A stretch of DNA of 64,000 nucleotides, taken from Saltatorellus ferox. GTDB lineage: Bacteria; Planctomycetota; UBA1135; GCA-002686595. Numbering within the stretch: the first letter of the stretch is position 1; every line of letters begins with the position of its first letter. The notes below the pieces were generated by a model that was not told where the DNA came from, searched no databases, and saw nothing but the letters and a program-made list of their open reading frames with translations. Location: assembly GCA_007751475.1 (NCBI GenBank), contig CP036434.1, forward strand, positions 62,001 to 126,000. The letters are read 5' to 3'. Of this stretch, positions 1 to 7,505 are shown one piece after another. Position numbers and translations under genes: made by a program.

Positions 1-606
1 CCCACGGAGCTTCCGCTGGACGGGACGCGCTACGAGGCCGGCTTGCGCAGCCTGTGGCAGCGCCCGGGGACGTTCGAGAATCTGGATGTCGATCTGCGCA
101 CCATCTTCCTGGAGAACCGCGACAACGGCCTCGAGGATTCCACGCAGCTGGCGACCCTGGCCCAGTACATCACTCGCTACGGCGACGGCATCGGACAGAT
201 CGGTGTGCGCCACGACGCCCGCTACGACCTGGAGACCTCGGCGACGACCTATTCGCGAAGCGCGCTGGCCATCAGGCCGAACGACGCGTTCCTCATCGAG
301 TTCCGGTACTCCCAGGCCCGCGCGGTCGACGATTCGGAGCTCTACGAGACGGGCGGTATCCTGGGGCGCTGGCGTCTCGATCCCAAGTGGGAGCTGGAGT
401 CGCGCTACATCCACGATATGAAGAACGACCAGCAGCTCTTGACGGAGCTCACGGTTCGTCGGTACGCCCACGACTTCGTGTTCGACATCACGTTCCAGGA
501 TCGATCGGGCGAAGGTGGAACGAACCTCTCGTTCAACCTCGTGCCGCTCCTCGGCTGGACCGCCCAGCGACTCGGCATGCTCGATCGGCCCGACGCGGCC
601 CGTTGA
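1..606 (+). CDS. C-terminal part of an LptD/OstA-like outer-membrane protein (5' end outside window)
   Basis: The reading frame is open from the first base and stops with TGA at 604-606, so only about 201 C-terminal residues are present. The visible part alternates charged and aromatic residues in the way of a transmembrane beta-barrel. Phrases such as GGILGRWRLDPKWELESRY and the closing strand LSFNLVPLLG resemble the last strands of LptD, which inserts lipopolysaccharide into the outer membrane. The HAD hydrolase gene follows after a single base, so the two are probably co-transcribed. The LptD call rests on barrel-like sequence only; another large outer-membrane barrel is possible because the diagnostic N-terminal domain is missing. 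Confidence 0.55.
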   Translation, partial: PTELPLDGTRYEAGLRSLWQRPGTFENLDVDLRTIFLENRDNGLEDSTQLATLAQYITRYGDGIGQIGVRHDARYDLETSATTYSRSALAIRPNDAFLIEFRYSQARAVDDSELYETGGILGRWRLDPKWELESRYIHDMKNDQQLLTELTVRRYAHDFVFDITFQDRSGEGGTNLSFNLVPLLGWTAQRLGMLDRPDAAR

Positions 607-607
607 C

Positions 608-1333
608 ATGGGCTTCGATCCTTCACACCAGGACGTCCGTTGGGGCGCGTACCGGGGCGTCATCTTCGACCTCGACGGAACGCTGACGCAGCCCGGTGCG
701 ATCGACTTCGTGAGGATGCGCGAGCGGATCGGGATGGAGGCGTCCGGTTCGATTCTCGCCTGGATCGACGAGAACGCGACGAACGAGTCGGAAGCCGAGT
801 CGATGCGCGCGGTGGTCTGGGAGGAAGAGTCGTTGGCGCTCGATCGGATGGCGCTGGGCGACGGACTGTCCGACCTGGTCGCCTATCTCATGGGTGAGGG
901 CGCAGGGCTGCACACCGCGATCTGCACCCGGAACAGCGCCGACGCGATCGAGGTCTTCGACGCGCGCCTCCGGTCCGCCGGGTTTCCGCGCTGCGCCACG
1001 CTGTTTCACGTGTCGGTGGCCCGGGACCAGTACTCCGATCGGATCGGGCGGGTGATTCGCAACAAGCCGTCGCCGGAGCCGACCCACGAGATCAAGCACG
1101 CGTGGGGGGTCGTCGATCGCTATCCGCTCCACGTGGCTCATGAATCGGAGGAGCCCCGCTATCCTGACCTGCTCTTCGTCGGAGACGACATCGACGACCT
1201 TCTGGCCGGGCGGCGAGCGGGTACCGCAGCAGGGTGGATGCAGCACGGGCGCGCCGAGGTGCCCGCGTGCGCCACGCATACGTTCACGTGCCTCGCGGAC
1301 TGCGCGAGAGCCCTCCGTGCGATGGAGGACTAG
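608..1333 (+). CDS. HAD-superfamily hydrolase (phosphoglycolate phosphatase-like)
   Basis: This 241-residue protein shows HAD motif I as VIFDLDGTLT at residues 18-27, with the Asp nucleophile D21 and general acid D23. Motif IV near the C-terminus is LLFVGDDIDDLLAGRRAG, which holds the Mg2+-binding acidic pair. Between them is an alpha-helical cap. Such enzymes remove phosphate from small metabolites; the substrate cannot be read from the sequence. The ATG at 608 lies one base after the upstream stop, and a longer frame reading back into that gene is unlikely to be used. The TAG stop overlaps the stop of the convergent kinase gene and falls inside a 19-bp tandem repeat. Confidence 0.8.
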   Translation: MGFDPSHQDVRWGAYRGVIFDLDGTLTQPGAIDFVRMRERIGMEASGSILAWIDENATNESEAESMRAVVWEEESLALDRMALGDGLSDLVAYLMGEGAGLHTAICTRNSADAIEVFDARLRSAGFPRCATLFHVSVARDQYSDRIGRVIRNKPSPEPTHEIKHAWGVVDRYPLHVAHESEEPRYPDLLFVGDDIDDLLAGRRAGTAAGWMQHGRAEVPACATHTFTCLADCARALRAMED

Positions 1334-1371
1334 CCGTGCGATGGAGGACTAGCGGTGCGATGCGGGAGTAG
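1315..1371. repeat. Three tandem copies of a 19-bp unit across convergent stop codons
   Basis: Copies one (1315-1333) and two (1334-1352) of CCGTGCGATGGAGGACTAG are identical. Copy three (1353-1371) matches at 15 of 19 positions. Each copy ends in TAG. The first carries the stop of the HAD gene on the plus strand and, through its CTAG palindrome, the stop of the kinase on the minus strand. The unit is not a multiple of three. Copies two and three therefore lie beyond the HAD stop but within the C-terminal codons of the kinase. Confidence 0.9.
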
Positions 1372-3027
1372 CGCGTCGCGCAGGGTCTCGAGCCGCACGG
1401 GTTTGGCGAGGAACGAGTTCATGCCTGCGTCGATCGCCTCGTCACGTGCGGACTGAATGACGCCGGCGGAGAACGCGATGATCGGGAGATCCGCCCACTC
1501 GACGTCCAGCGCGCGGATGGATCTCGACGCTTCGACTCCATCCACGTTCGGCATCATCATGTCCATGAGAACGAGATCGTAGTGCTTCTTCCGAACGGCC
1601 TCGATGGCCTGGGCTCCGTCCTCCACCGCATCGAACGCGATGCCGAGCTTCTTCAGAAGTCTGCCGGCGACCACGAGATTGACCGGGTTGTCGTCGGCCA
1701 CGAGGACGGACATGCCCTCGAGCAGGTCCTGGACGTCGGTGACCGCGTTCGCTGGCGGCTCCTTCAAGGGCTCCTGCCCATCAGCCGTCAACTCGTAGTC
1801 GCAGGCCGCCGAGGTCGGAGTCTGAAGGACGAAGCAAAACGTGGAGCCAGCGGGACTGGACGACTCCAGGAAGAGTTCGCCCCCCATGGCGCGGGCAAGG
1901 CCCCGCGCGATGGAGAGACCGAGGCCGGTGCCCCCGAACTTGCGCGTCGTCGAGCTATCGGCCTGACTGAACGGCCGGAAGAGCGAAGCCTGGGCGTCCT
2001 CGGAGATGCCGATGCCGGTATCCGAGATGCGGATCTCCACGAGCATGCCGGGATTTGGCGTGGAGTCAGGCCGGGACCCGAGGGTTGCGTGAACCTTGAC
2101 GCTCCCATCGCCGGAGAACTTGATGGCGTTGGAGAGGAGATTGCTCAGGACCTGGCGGATACGGGTCGGGTCGCCGATCACGCAGTTCGGCAGTTCTGGC
2201 GCGAGCTGTACGTCCAGGCGGACCCCGGCCGCGTCTGCCGCCGCGCGGAACATCCGCGCGGTGCTATCGATCAGGTGCGGGAGGACCACCGGGATCTTCT
2301 CGACCTCGACAGCACCGGCATCGAGCTTCGAGAAGTCCAGGATGTCGTTCAGGATGACGCCGAGGGTGATGGAGCAATCGTCGATCGTATTCAGAAGGTC
2401 GTGCTGCGCCGGAGCCAGTCCGCTCTCCCGAAGCAGGTCGACCATGCTACCGAGACCGTTCATGGGCGTGCGGATCTCGTGACTCATCACGGCCAGGAAG
2501 CGGCTCTTGGCGGCGACGGCATTCTCGGCCTTGGCGACGGACTCCTTGAGCTTCTCGCTGAGTTCGCGGGCGTCGGTGAGCGCTGTCTTCGTCGCCTGCA
2601 TGCTCAGGAGCAGGTCCGGTGTCGAGTCGGCGGCGGCAAAGTCGCGGAGCTGGAGGCCGCAGTCGCGGAGCTGATCCAGCGACTGAACGATGGGGGATCC
2701 CAGGAAGGCGACAGCGCCGTCTGCTTCGAGGGGAACCGCTTCGCCTTTCAGGACGATCTGGGTGCCGCGAACGCGAAGCTTGAGGCTGCGTCCGGCGCGG
2801 AGCGCTTCGTTCACCGAAATGTGCTTCTGGACCGACACATCCTCGAGGACTTCATCCACGGGACGAGGAAGCGAGCCCTGCAGCCTGCGTTCCAGGGCTC
2901 GCCCCACGAGAGTGACTTCTCCCTCGGCGTCGATCACGAAGCCGAACGGGGCCGCCGCCGCGAAGGCGTTGCCCTGGAAGCTGACGCGAATCGGTCCGCG
3001 CGGTGAATCGTCCTTGTCGTGGGTCAC
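1330..3027 (-). CDS. H-NOX-associated hybrid histidine kinase (HNOBA-HisKA-HATPase-receiver)
   Basis: This 565-residue soluble protein has no membrane segment. Residues about 20-150 match the HNOBA domain that accompanies H-NOX sensors, with PFGFVIDAEGEVTLVG near the start and FLGSP at 108-112. A coiled coil leads to the HisKA box MSHEIRTPMN with phospho-acceptor H183. The ATPase domain shows the N-box near 295-303, SDTGIGI at 335-341 and GGTGLGLSIA at 365-374. The C-terminus is a receiver domain with D489 in VLMDMMMP and K542. The GTG start at 3027 overlaps the TGA of the H-NOX gene as GTGA, which implies translational coupling. It probably turns an NO or haem signal into phosphotransfer; no separate output regulator is nearby. 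Confidence 0.9.
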   Translation of the reverse strand: MTHDKDDSPRGPIRVSFQGNAFAAAAPFGFVIDAEGEVTLVGRALERRLQGSLPRPVDEVLEDVSVQKHISVNEALRAGRSLKLRVRGTQIVLKGEAVPLEADGAVAFLGSPIVQSLDQLRDCGLQLRDFAAADSTPDLLLSMQATKTALTDARELSEKLKESVAKAENAVAAKSRFLAVMSHEIRTPMNGLGSMVDLLRESGLAPAQHDLLNTIDDCSITLGVILNDILDFSKLDAGAVEVEKIPVVLPHLIDSTARMFRAAADAAGVRLDVQLAPELPNCVIGDPTRIRQVLSNLLSNAIKFSGDGSVKVHATLGSRPDSTPNPGMLVEIRISDTGIGISEDAQASLFRPFSQADSSTTRKFGGTGLGLSIARGLARAMGGELFLESSSPAGSTFCFVLQTPTSAACDYELTADGQEPLKEPPANAVTDVQDLLEGMSVLVADDNPVNLVVAGRLLKKLGIAFDAVEDGAQAIEAVRKKHYDLVLMDMMMPNVDGVEASRSIRALDVEWADLPIIAFSAGVIQSARDEAIDAGMNSFLAKPVRLETLRDALLPHRTASPPSHG

Positions 3028-3569
3028 CGAACCTCGCGGATCCTGAAGCGGTCGTGGCCCGGCTCCGGTGAATCGACGTGTTCGATCTCAAGCTCGGAGT
3101 CGAAGCGCTTGGCCAGGCCACGCAGAAGTCCCTGGACCATGGGCGCCAGACCCGCGCGCTCGGACCGGTAGTGCAGGATGCTCGACCCGTCCGGCTGCTC
3201 CTCACGCTCGAAGCTCGGTGGCACGAGGTCGGGCATCGTGGCCCGGATACGGTCGTGCATCGAGTCGAGGTTGTCGAGGAACTCCTCCAGCGTCGACCCC
3301 ATCATGGTCAGCATGTCGCCGTACCCTTCTTCGATGGTGTACAGGGTCCAGTACTCGCCGAACGACTCGAGGACCGTCCCAGCATCGAGACCCAGTTCCG
3401 CAGACGCAGCACCGACCAGCGCGTAGGTGATCGCGTCGTCGTAGGCCTCCATCGCCACGAATCCGCTGCCGCCATCGATGTCGGCTCGGGTGCAGATACG
3501 TTCCCAGGCTTCCGTTCCGAATTGATTTTCGACGAGGCCCTGGATGGCGCGATTGACGAGTCCGTACAT
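3024..3569 (-). CDS. H-NOX haem-binding gas sensor
   Basis: The protein is 181 residues, the usual length of a stand-alone bacterial H-NOX, beginning MYGLVNRAIQGLV. The proximal haem ligand is H105 in LDSMHDRIRATMP. The haem-propionate motif YxSxR is Y134-R-S136-E-R138. The position matching the distal tyrosine of O2-binding family members (Y140 of the Thermoanaerobacter protein) is proline here, by my alignment. This favours NO over O2, as in aerobe-type H-NOX. The frame extends upstream to 3836, but that part has no family similarity, so the ATG at 3569 was chosen. The downstream kinase overlaps it by GTGA. Confidence 0.92.
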   Translation of the reverse strand: MYGLVNRAIQGLVENQFGTEAWERICTRADIDGGSGFVAMEAYDDAITYALVGAASAELGLDAGTVLESFGEYWTLYTIEEGYGDMLTMMGSTLEEFLDNLDSMHDRIRATMPDLVPPSFEREEQPDGSSILHYRSERAGLAPMVQGLLRGLAKRFDSELEIEHVDSPEPGHDRFRIREVR

Positions 3570-3860
3570 GCTGCTCTGGCGATGAAAAGGGGGACGGGAG
3601 AAGAGCTTTCGCGTCGAACGGTTATCGACTCGGTGAGGGGGAACCTGTAGCGATGAGCGCATTTGCCTCCCATTCCCAGACGCGGGACACGGGAATTCTC
3701 CTAAAGCTCGTCGGATCAGCCCCGGCGGCGCCAGCGCTACGGAAGTGCATTCGAGCGAGTCGGCCAAGGGCCGCTGCGCTCGCTGGCTGGCGGCGTCCTC
3801 CACGGGCCGAAGTGAACCCTGGCGCCGACCGTTCAAGTGCTCTTGCCCATGGTCCCCATC
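3570..3860. other. Divergent intergenic region
   Basis: About 290 bases separate the minus-strand H-NOX operon from the plus-strand oxidase operon. Promoters for both must lie here. I see no convincing -35/-10 pair, operator palindrome or RNA structure. The frames crossing it have no recognisable protein content. Confidence 0.6.
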
Positions 3861-4679
3861 ATGTCCCTCGACTCCGCCCTACCTACACGACTGATGGACA
3901 CCTCGGTCCCTCGGTTCGTTGACGACCTCCTCGAAAAGGCCATCGCCCACGAGGCAACGCACCACCGTTGCCTGCGGAGATTCGGCGAGGGCAGCTACGG
4001 CGCGCGCTCCCTCGACTTTGCGCGCAGCTACGCCCGCTGGTATCACGGCTACTCGGCGTGGTTCCCGCACTACCTGAGGGCCGTCATCGAGCGGCTCGAC
4101 TCGGCAGAGCACCGCGCCCTCCTCGCGTCCAACCTCGCGGAAGAGCAAGGGCATCTGGAAGAGCACGATCGCGAAGTTCTTTCCGCGATGGGGATCGACC
4201 CTTCCACGGTGGACGGCGTCCCCCATCCTCAGCTGTTCCGTCGCTTCTGTACCGCCATGGGGCTCGGGCCAGAGGACCTCGACGCTCCGCCGCTCCCCAC
4301 CATCGAGTGGCGCAGCGCGTTCCGCGCTGCACTGCGGGCCGGATCCGGCGCCTACGCCGTCGGCGCCCTGGGCCTCGGCACCGAAGCCGTGGTCTCCACC
4401 ATCTACGGGCCGATCGTGAAAGGCCTCGAGCGTCTCCCCGATCTGCGCCGCGAGGACATGGTCTTCTTCGAGCTGCATTGCCACGTCGACGATCAGCACT
4501 ACGACGACCTGCGCACCATCGCCATCGACCTGTCGGCGACCGAACAGGGAAGGCGCGATCTGGAGCGTGGGATGAACGATGCGCTCGACCTCCGCCTGCA
4601 GTTCTGGGGTGAGTTCGAACGCGCCGTGGCGACCGCGCCCGCGATCCTGGAGATCCAGCAGGAGGCCCAAGGTGCCTGA
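3861..4679 (+). CDS. Haem-oxygenase-like diiron oxidase (HDO/CADD-like family)
   Basis: This helical protein of about 272 residues carries all six metal ligands of haem-oxygenase-like diiron enzymes. They are E95 and H102 seven apart in LAEEQGHLEEH, E175 in GLGTEAVVS, and H206-x3-D210-x2-H213 in HCHVDDQH. The spacing matches CADD. Related enzymes oxidise amino acids, fatty acids or amines (UndA, BesC, SznF, CADD). The substrate cannot be inferred. It starts a run of four overlapping genes with a methyltransferase, a 2-oxoglutarate oxygenase and a pirin, which suggests a short biosynthetic or detoxification pathway. The start is uncertain: GTG 3837, ATG 3849 and ATG 3861 are all in frame. Confidence 0.82.
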   Translation: MSLDSALPTRLMDTSVPRFVDDLLEKAIAHEATHHRCLRRFGEGSYGARSLDFARSYARWYHGYSAWFPHYLRAVIERLDSAEHRALLASNLAEEQGHLEEHDREVLSAMGIDPSTVDGVPHPQLFRRFCTAMGLGPEDLDAPPLPTIEWRSAFRAALRAGSGAYAVGALGLGTEAVVSTIYGPIVKGLERLPDLRREDMVFFELHCHVDDQHYDDLRTIAIDLSATEQGRRDLERGMNDALDLRLQFWGEFERAVATAPAILEIQQEAQGA

Positions 4680-5430
4680 GTCCACGGCCACCCTCTACAA
4701 CGACTCGGCGGCGAACTGGCAGCGCAGCGAACCGATCCTCCTCTCCGACTTCACGGCGCGCCCGTTCCTGCTCGACTGGTGTGGGGACGTCCAGGGGCAG
4801 TCGGTACTCGATCTCGGCTGCGGTGAAGGCTACGTCGCACGGAAGCTGCTCGAGAAGGGCGCGGGCAAGATCGAAGGACGCGACATCTCCATGGAGATGA
4901 TCGAGAACGCCCGCGCGTCGATCGCCCCGCCGGACAGGGACAAGATCGCCTATGAGGTCGGCGACGCGACCAATCTCTCCGGCCATCCGGACGCGGCCTA
5001 CGACCTCGTCGTGGCCGTTTTCCTGTTCAATTACCTGGATCGGGCCCAGACCCATGCGGCGATGGTCGAGATCGCGCGCGTGCTGAAGCCCGGCGGACGC
5101 TTCATCTTCGCGGTGCCGCACCCCTCGCTCGCGTTCCTTCGCGCCGAGGAGAGGCCGTTCTACTTCTCGCGCGGCGATCACGGCTACTTCAGCGGACGTG
5201 ACGCGCTGTTCGAAGGCAAGATCTGGCGCAGAGACGGCCATGGCGTTCGCGTGCGCTGCGTGCACAAGACGCTCGACGACTACTTCTCCGCGTTGAATGC
5301 TGCGGGCTTCGGATTCATGCCGGAACTCAAAGAGCTGCACGCGACCGCGGAGCATCTTGCTTTCGATCCCGACTTCTTCGAACCGCTGCGGGACCAGCCG
5401 CTGCACATGGCCCTGCGGGTGAAGCGATGA
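4672..5430 (+). CDS. Class I SAM-dependent methyltransferase
   Basis: This 252-residue protein has the SAM-binding motif SVLDLGCGEGYVARKLL at about 44-60, the acidic ribose-binding stretch GRDISMEMI, and a post-motif VLKPGGRFIFAVPHPS typical of small-molecule methyltransferases. The GTG start at 4672 overlaps the oxidase stop by 8 bases and sits behind a good ribosome site, AGGAGG at about 4660-4665. Its own TGA overlaps the next ATG as ATGA. It probably methylates an intermediate made or used by the neighbouring oxygenases; whether N-, O- or C-directed cannot be told. Family assignment is firm, substrate unknown. Confidence 0.88.
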   Translation: MPESTATLYNDSAANWQRSEPILLSDFTARPFLLDWCGDVQGQSVLDLGCGEGYVARKLLEKGAGKIEGRDISMEMIENARASIAPPDRDKIAYEVGDATNLSGHPDAAYDLVVAVFLFNYLDRAQTHAAMVEIARVLKPGGRFIFAVPHPSLAFLRAEERPFYFSRGDHGYFSGRDALFEGKIWRRDGHGVRVRCVHKTLDDYFSALNAAGFGFMPELKELHATAEHLAFDPDFFEPLRDQPLHMALRVKR

Positions 5431-6383
5431 TCGCGGGGGCGTCATCCGAGGCGTGGAGGCGCGCCTCCGTCGCCATGCCGCTCCCGGAGGACGTCGCGCG
5501 CGCGATCGAGGCCTTCGGCGCGGAGTTCCCCGCCCTGCTCCGCGAGCCCGAGGGGCTCACGCGCGAAGCGGTGGACTTCGAGGCGTTGCGTCCGCTCGTC
5601 GAGTGGGTCCGCTCGGAGCTGGACGCGGGGCCAGGCTTTGCGGCTGTCGCGCTCGGATCGCTCGGGCTCGCCTACGCGCGCCTCGCGTTCGGGCTGATCG
5701 GTGTCATGCTGGCGCCTCCGATCGATCGCTACGGCTTTCACTACGCGGTGGCCGACACCGGGCAGTCCTACGAGGAGAAAGCGATTCCGATCAGCATGAC
5801 GCGGGCGAGCACGGGGCTGCACACGGATAGCAGCGCGCGGGACTGCGTTCCCGGAACCGTTGCGCTCCTCTGCGAGCGTCCTAGCTCGGACGGCGGCGAG
5901 TCGCTGATCGCAGACGCCTTTTCGGCATGTCGCTGGATCCGGGACAATCGGCCGGAGGTCGATGAGATCCTGCAGCGATCGTTCGTGCGCAAGATCGTGA
6001 CGCCCGGGCTCGATAAGGGCCTCGATTCCCTTCGGCGCAACCGGTTCCCCATCGTGCGCTGGGGGCCAGAGTTCGAGTTTCGCTACATGCGCTACTGGAT
6101 CGTCGAGGGACAGAAAGAGCTGGGTCAGCCGTTGAGCACGGCGGAGCTGGGCGCGTTCGACCTTCTGGACGAGACGTTGATGAGGCCGGAGTTCCTGACC
6201 ACCTTTCGGCTGGAGGCTGGCGACATGCTCTTCGTGAACAACACCCATCTCGCGCATGGTCGAACGGCTTACGGCGAGGTGCCGGCTGGCGGGAGGCTAC
6301 TCTGGCGGATGTGGCTCGATGAGCGCGCGGCAGGCGGAGTGGGCTACAAGCCCGAGCGAACCGGGCTATCTTGGGCCCCATGA
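5427..6383 (+). CDS. TauD/TfdA-like Fe(II)/2-oxoglutarate-dependent oxygenase
   Basis: The 318-residue protein shows the iron facial triad H132-x-D134 in GLHTDSS and H277 in NNTHLAHGRTAY. The 2-oxoglutarate-binding arginine is likely R294 in LLWRMWLDER. This is the clavaminate-synthase/TauD layout, in which 2-oxoglutarate is decarboxylated to hydroxylate or otherwise oxidise a small substrate. Both flanking gene junctions are ATGA overlaps, so it is translated with the methyltransferase and pirin. Combined with a diiron oxidase it gives two separate iron-dependent oxidation steps in one operon. The substrate is not known. Confidence 0.87.
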   Translation: MIAGASSEAWRRASVAMPLPEDVARAIEAFGAEFPALLREPEGLTREAVDFEALRPLVEWVRSELDAGPGFAAVALGSLGLAYARLAFGLIGVMLAPPIDRYGFHYAVADTGQSYEEKAIPISMTRASTGLHTDSSARDCVPGTVALLCERPSSDGGESLIADAFSACRWIRDNRPEVDEILQRSFVRKIVTPGLDKGLDSLRRNRFPIVRWGPEFEFRYMRYWIVEGQKELGQPLSTAELGAFDLLDETLMRPEFLTTFRLEAGDMLFVNNTHLAHGRTAYGEVPAGGRLLWRMWLDERAAGGVGYKPERTGLSWAP

Positions 6384-7399
6384 ACACCGTCCGTCAGGTC
6401 TTCCCCATCGGGGCCCAGTGGCCCACGCTCGATCCGTTTCTCTTCACGGCCCATCACCTGGACCGCTACCCGGCCGGTACGGAGACGTTCGGCCCCGACC
6501 CTGCCTTGCTCGTCGGACGTCACATGTGCAGTGACTTCGAGGGCAAGGACGGCTGGAACATGTACCATGGCAGGGAGGTCCCGGGATTCCCCCAGCATCC
6601 GCACCGCGGCTTCGAGACGATCACCTACGTGCGCACCGGTCTCTGCGACCACACCGATTCCATGGGCGCCGCCGCGCGCTTCGGCCAGGGGGATACCCAG
6701 TGGGTCACCACGGGTCAGGGCGTCGTTCATGCGGAGCTCTTTCCGCTCGTGCACCGGGATCGGCCCAACACCCTGGAGCTGTTCCAGATCTGGCTGAACC
6801 TGCCCGCGAAGGACAAGATGGTGCCTGCGCACTTCAAGATGCTCTGGAGCGAGGAGACGCCCCGGGTCGAGCGACGCGACGGCGATGGACCCCGCTCCGA
6901 GATCACGATCATCGCGGGCGAGTTCGACGGGAAGAGCGGCCAGGCACCGCCGCCACACTCCTGGGCCGTGCGAGAGGAAGCAGCGATCGCTGTCTGGCAC
7001 ATCCGGATGGAGGCGGGAGCCAAGCTGGTGCTGCCGCCTTCGCCCGCGGACGAGGTGAATCGCGCGCTCTACGTCTTCGATGGTTCCGAGATCGTCGTCG
7101 ACGGCGAACCGGTTCGGAGCGGTCACGGCGCGGTCCTTCGGTCGACGGTCGCGGCGGAACTCGTCGCGGGCGACGGGCCGGTCGAGGCCATGGTCCTGCA
7201 GGGGCGTCCGATCGGGGAGCCCGTGGCGAAGCACGGGCCCTTCGTCATGAACACCGAGGCGGAGATCCGACAGGCCTTCCGCGACTACCAGGAGACCCAG
7301 TTCGGCGGTTGGCCCTGGCCCGAGGACGCGCCCCATCACGGCGGCGCCGAGCAGGGCCGCTTCGCGAAGCACGCGGACGGTCGGCGCGAGGATCGGTAG
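6380..7399 (+). CDS. Pirin-family bicupin protein
   Basis: This 339-residue protein has the pirin metal site in its N-terminal cupin: H73 and H75 in PQHPHRGFETITYV, and H117 with E119 in GQGVVHAEL. A second cupin follows. Pirins bind Fe and have been described as quercetin 2,3-dioxygenases or redox-responsive regulators. It is longer than typical pirins (about 230-300 residues) because of a C-terminal tail from about 290. Its ATG overlaps the TauD-like stop as ATGA, so it is the last gene of the oxidase operon. It could be a third iron oxygenase of the pathway or a regulator; the sequence does not decide. Confidence 0.88.
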   Translation: MNTVRQVFPIGAQWPTLDPFLFTAHHLDRYPAGTETFGPDPALLVGRHMCSDFEGKDGWNMYHGREVPGFPQHPHRGFETITYVRTGLCDHTDSMGAAARFGQGDTQWVTTGQGVVHAELFPLVHRDRPNTLELFQIWLNLPAKDKMVPAHFKMLWSEETPRVERRDGDGPRSEITIIAGEFDGKSGQAPPPHSWAVREEAAIAVWHIRMEAGAKLVLPPSPADEVNRALYVFDGSEIVVDGEPVRSGHGAVLRSTVAAELVAGDGPVEAMVLQGRPIGEPVAKHGPFVMNTEAEIRQAFRDYQETQFGGWPWPEDAPHHGGAEQGRFAKHADGRREDR

Positions 7400-7430
7400 C
7401 AGCCCGGGAGGACTGGAGCAGCGCTGGGAA

Positions 7431-7461
7431 TTTTTTTCGGTTGAGCCGGGGTTTCCCCGGC
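7431..7461. other. T-run followed by a perfect inverted repeat between pirin and the binding-protein gene
   Basis: Seven T residues at 7431-7437 lie 31 bases after the pirin stop. GC-rich bases precede them, but no strong stem does, so a terminator is only possible. A perfect hairpin GCCGGGG-TTT-CCCCGGC follows at 7445-7461 and is not followed by a T-run on either strand. It lies 44 bases upstream of the next ATG and could be an mRNA leader structure or an operator. Confidence 0.4.
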
Positions 7462-7505
7462 GTCGATACGTTCCGACCAGGGCGGTCCATGCGCTCGCTT
7501 TCCCG

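Noticed and set aside
1582..3006. A 474-residue open frame on the plus strand
   Set aside because: It is antisense to the hybrid kinase, whose motifs are unmistakable. Its translation is an Arg/Glu/Val-rich low-complexity string with no family similarity. Long antisense frames are expected at this GC content.
4084..5445. A 453-residue open frame on the minus strand
   Set aside because: It overlaps the oxidase and methyltransferase genes in antisense, and both of those carry clear motifs.
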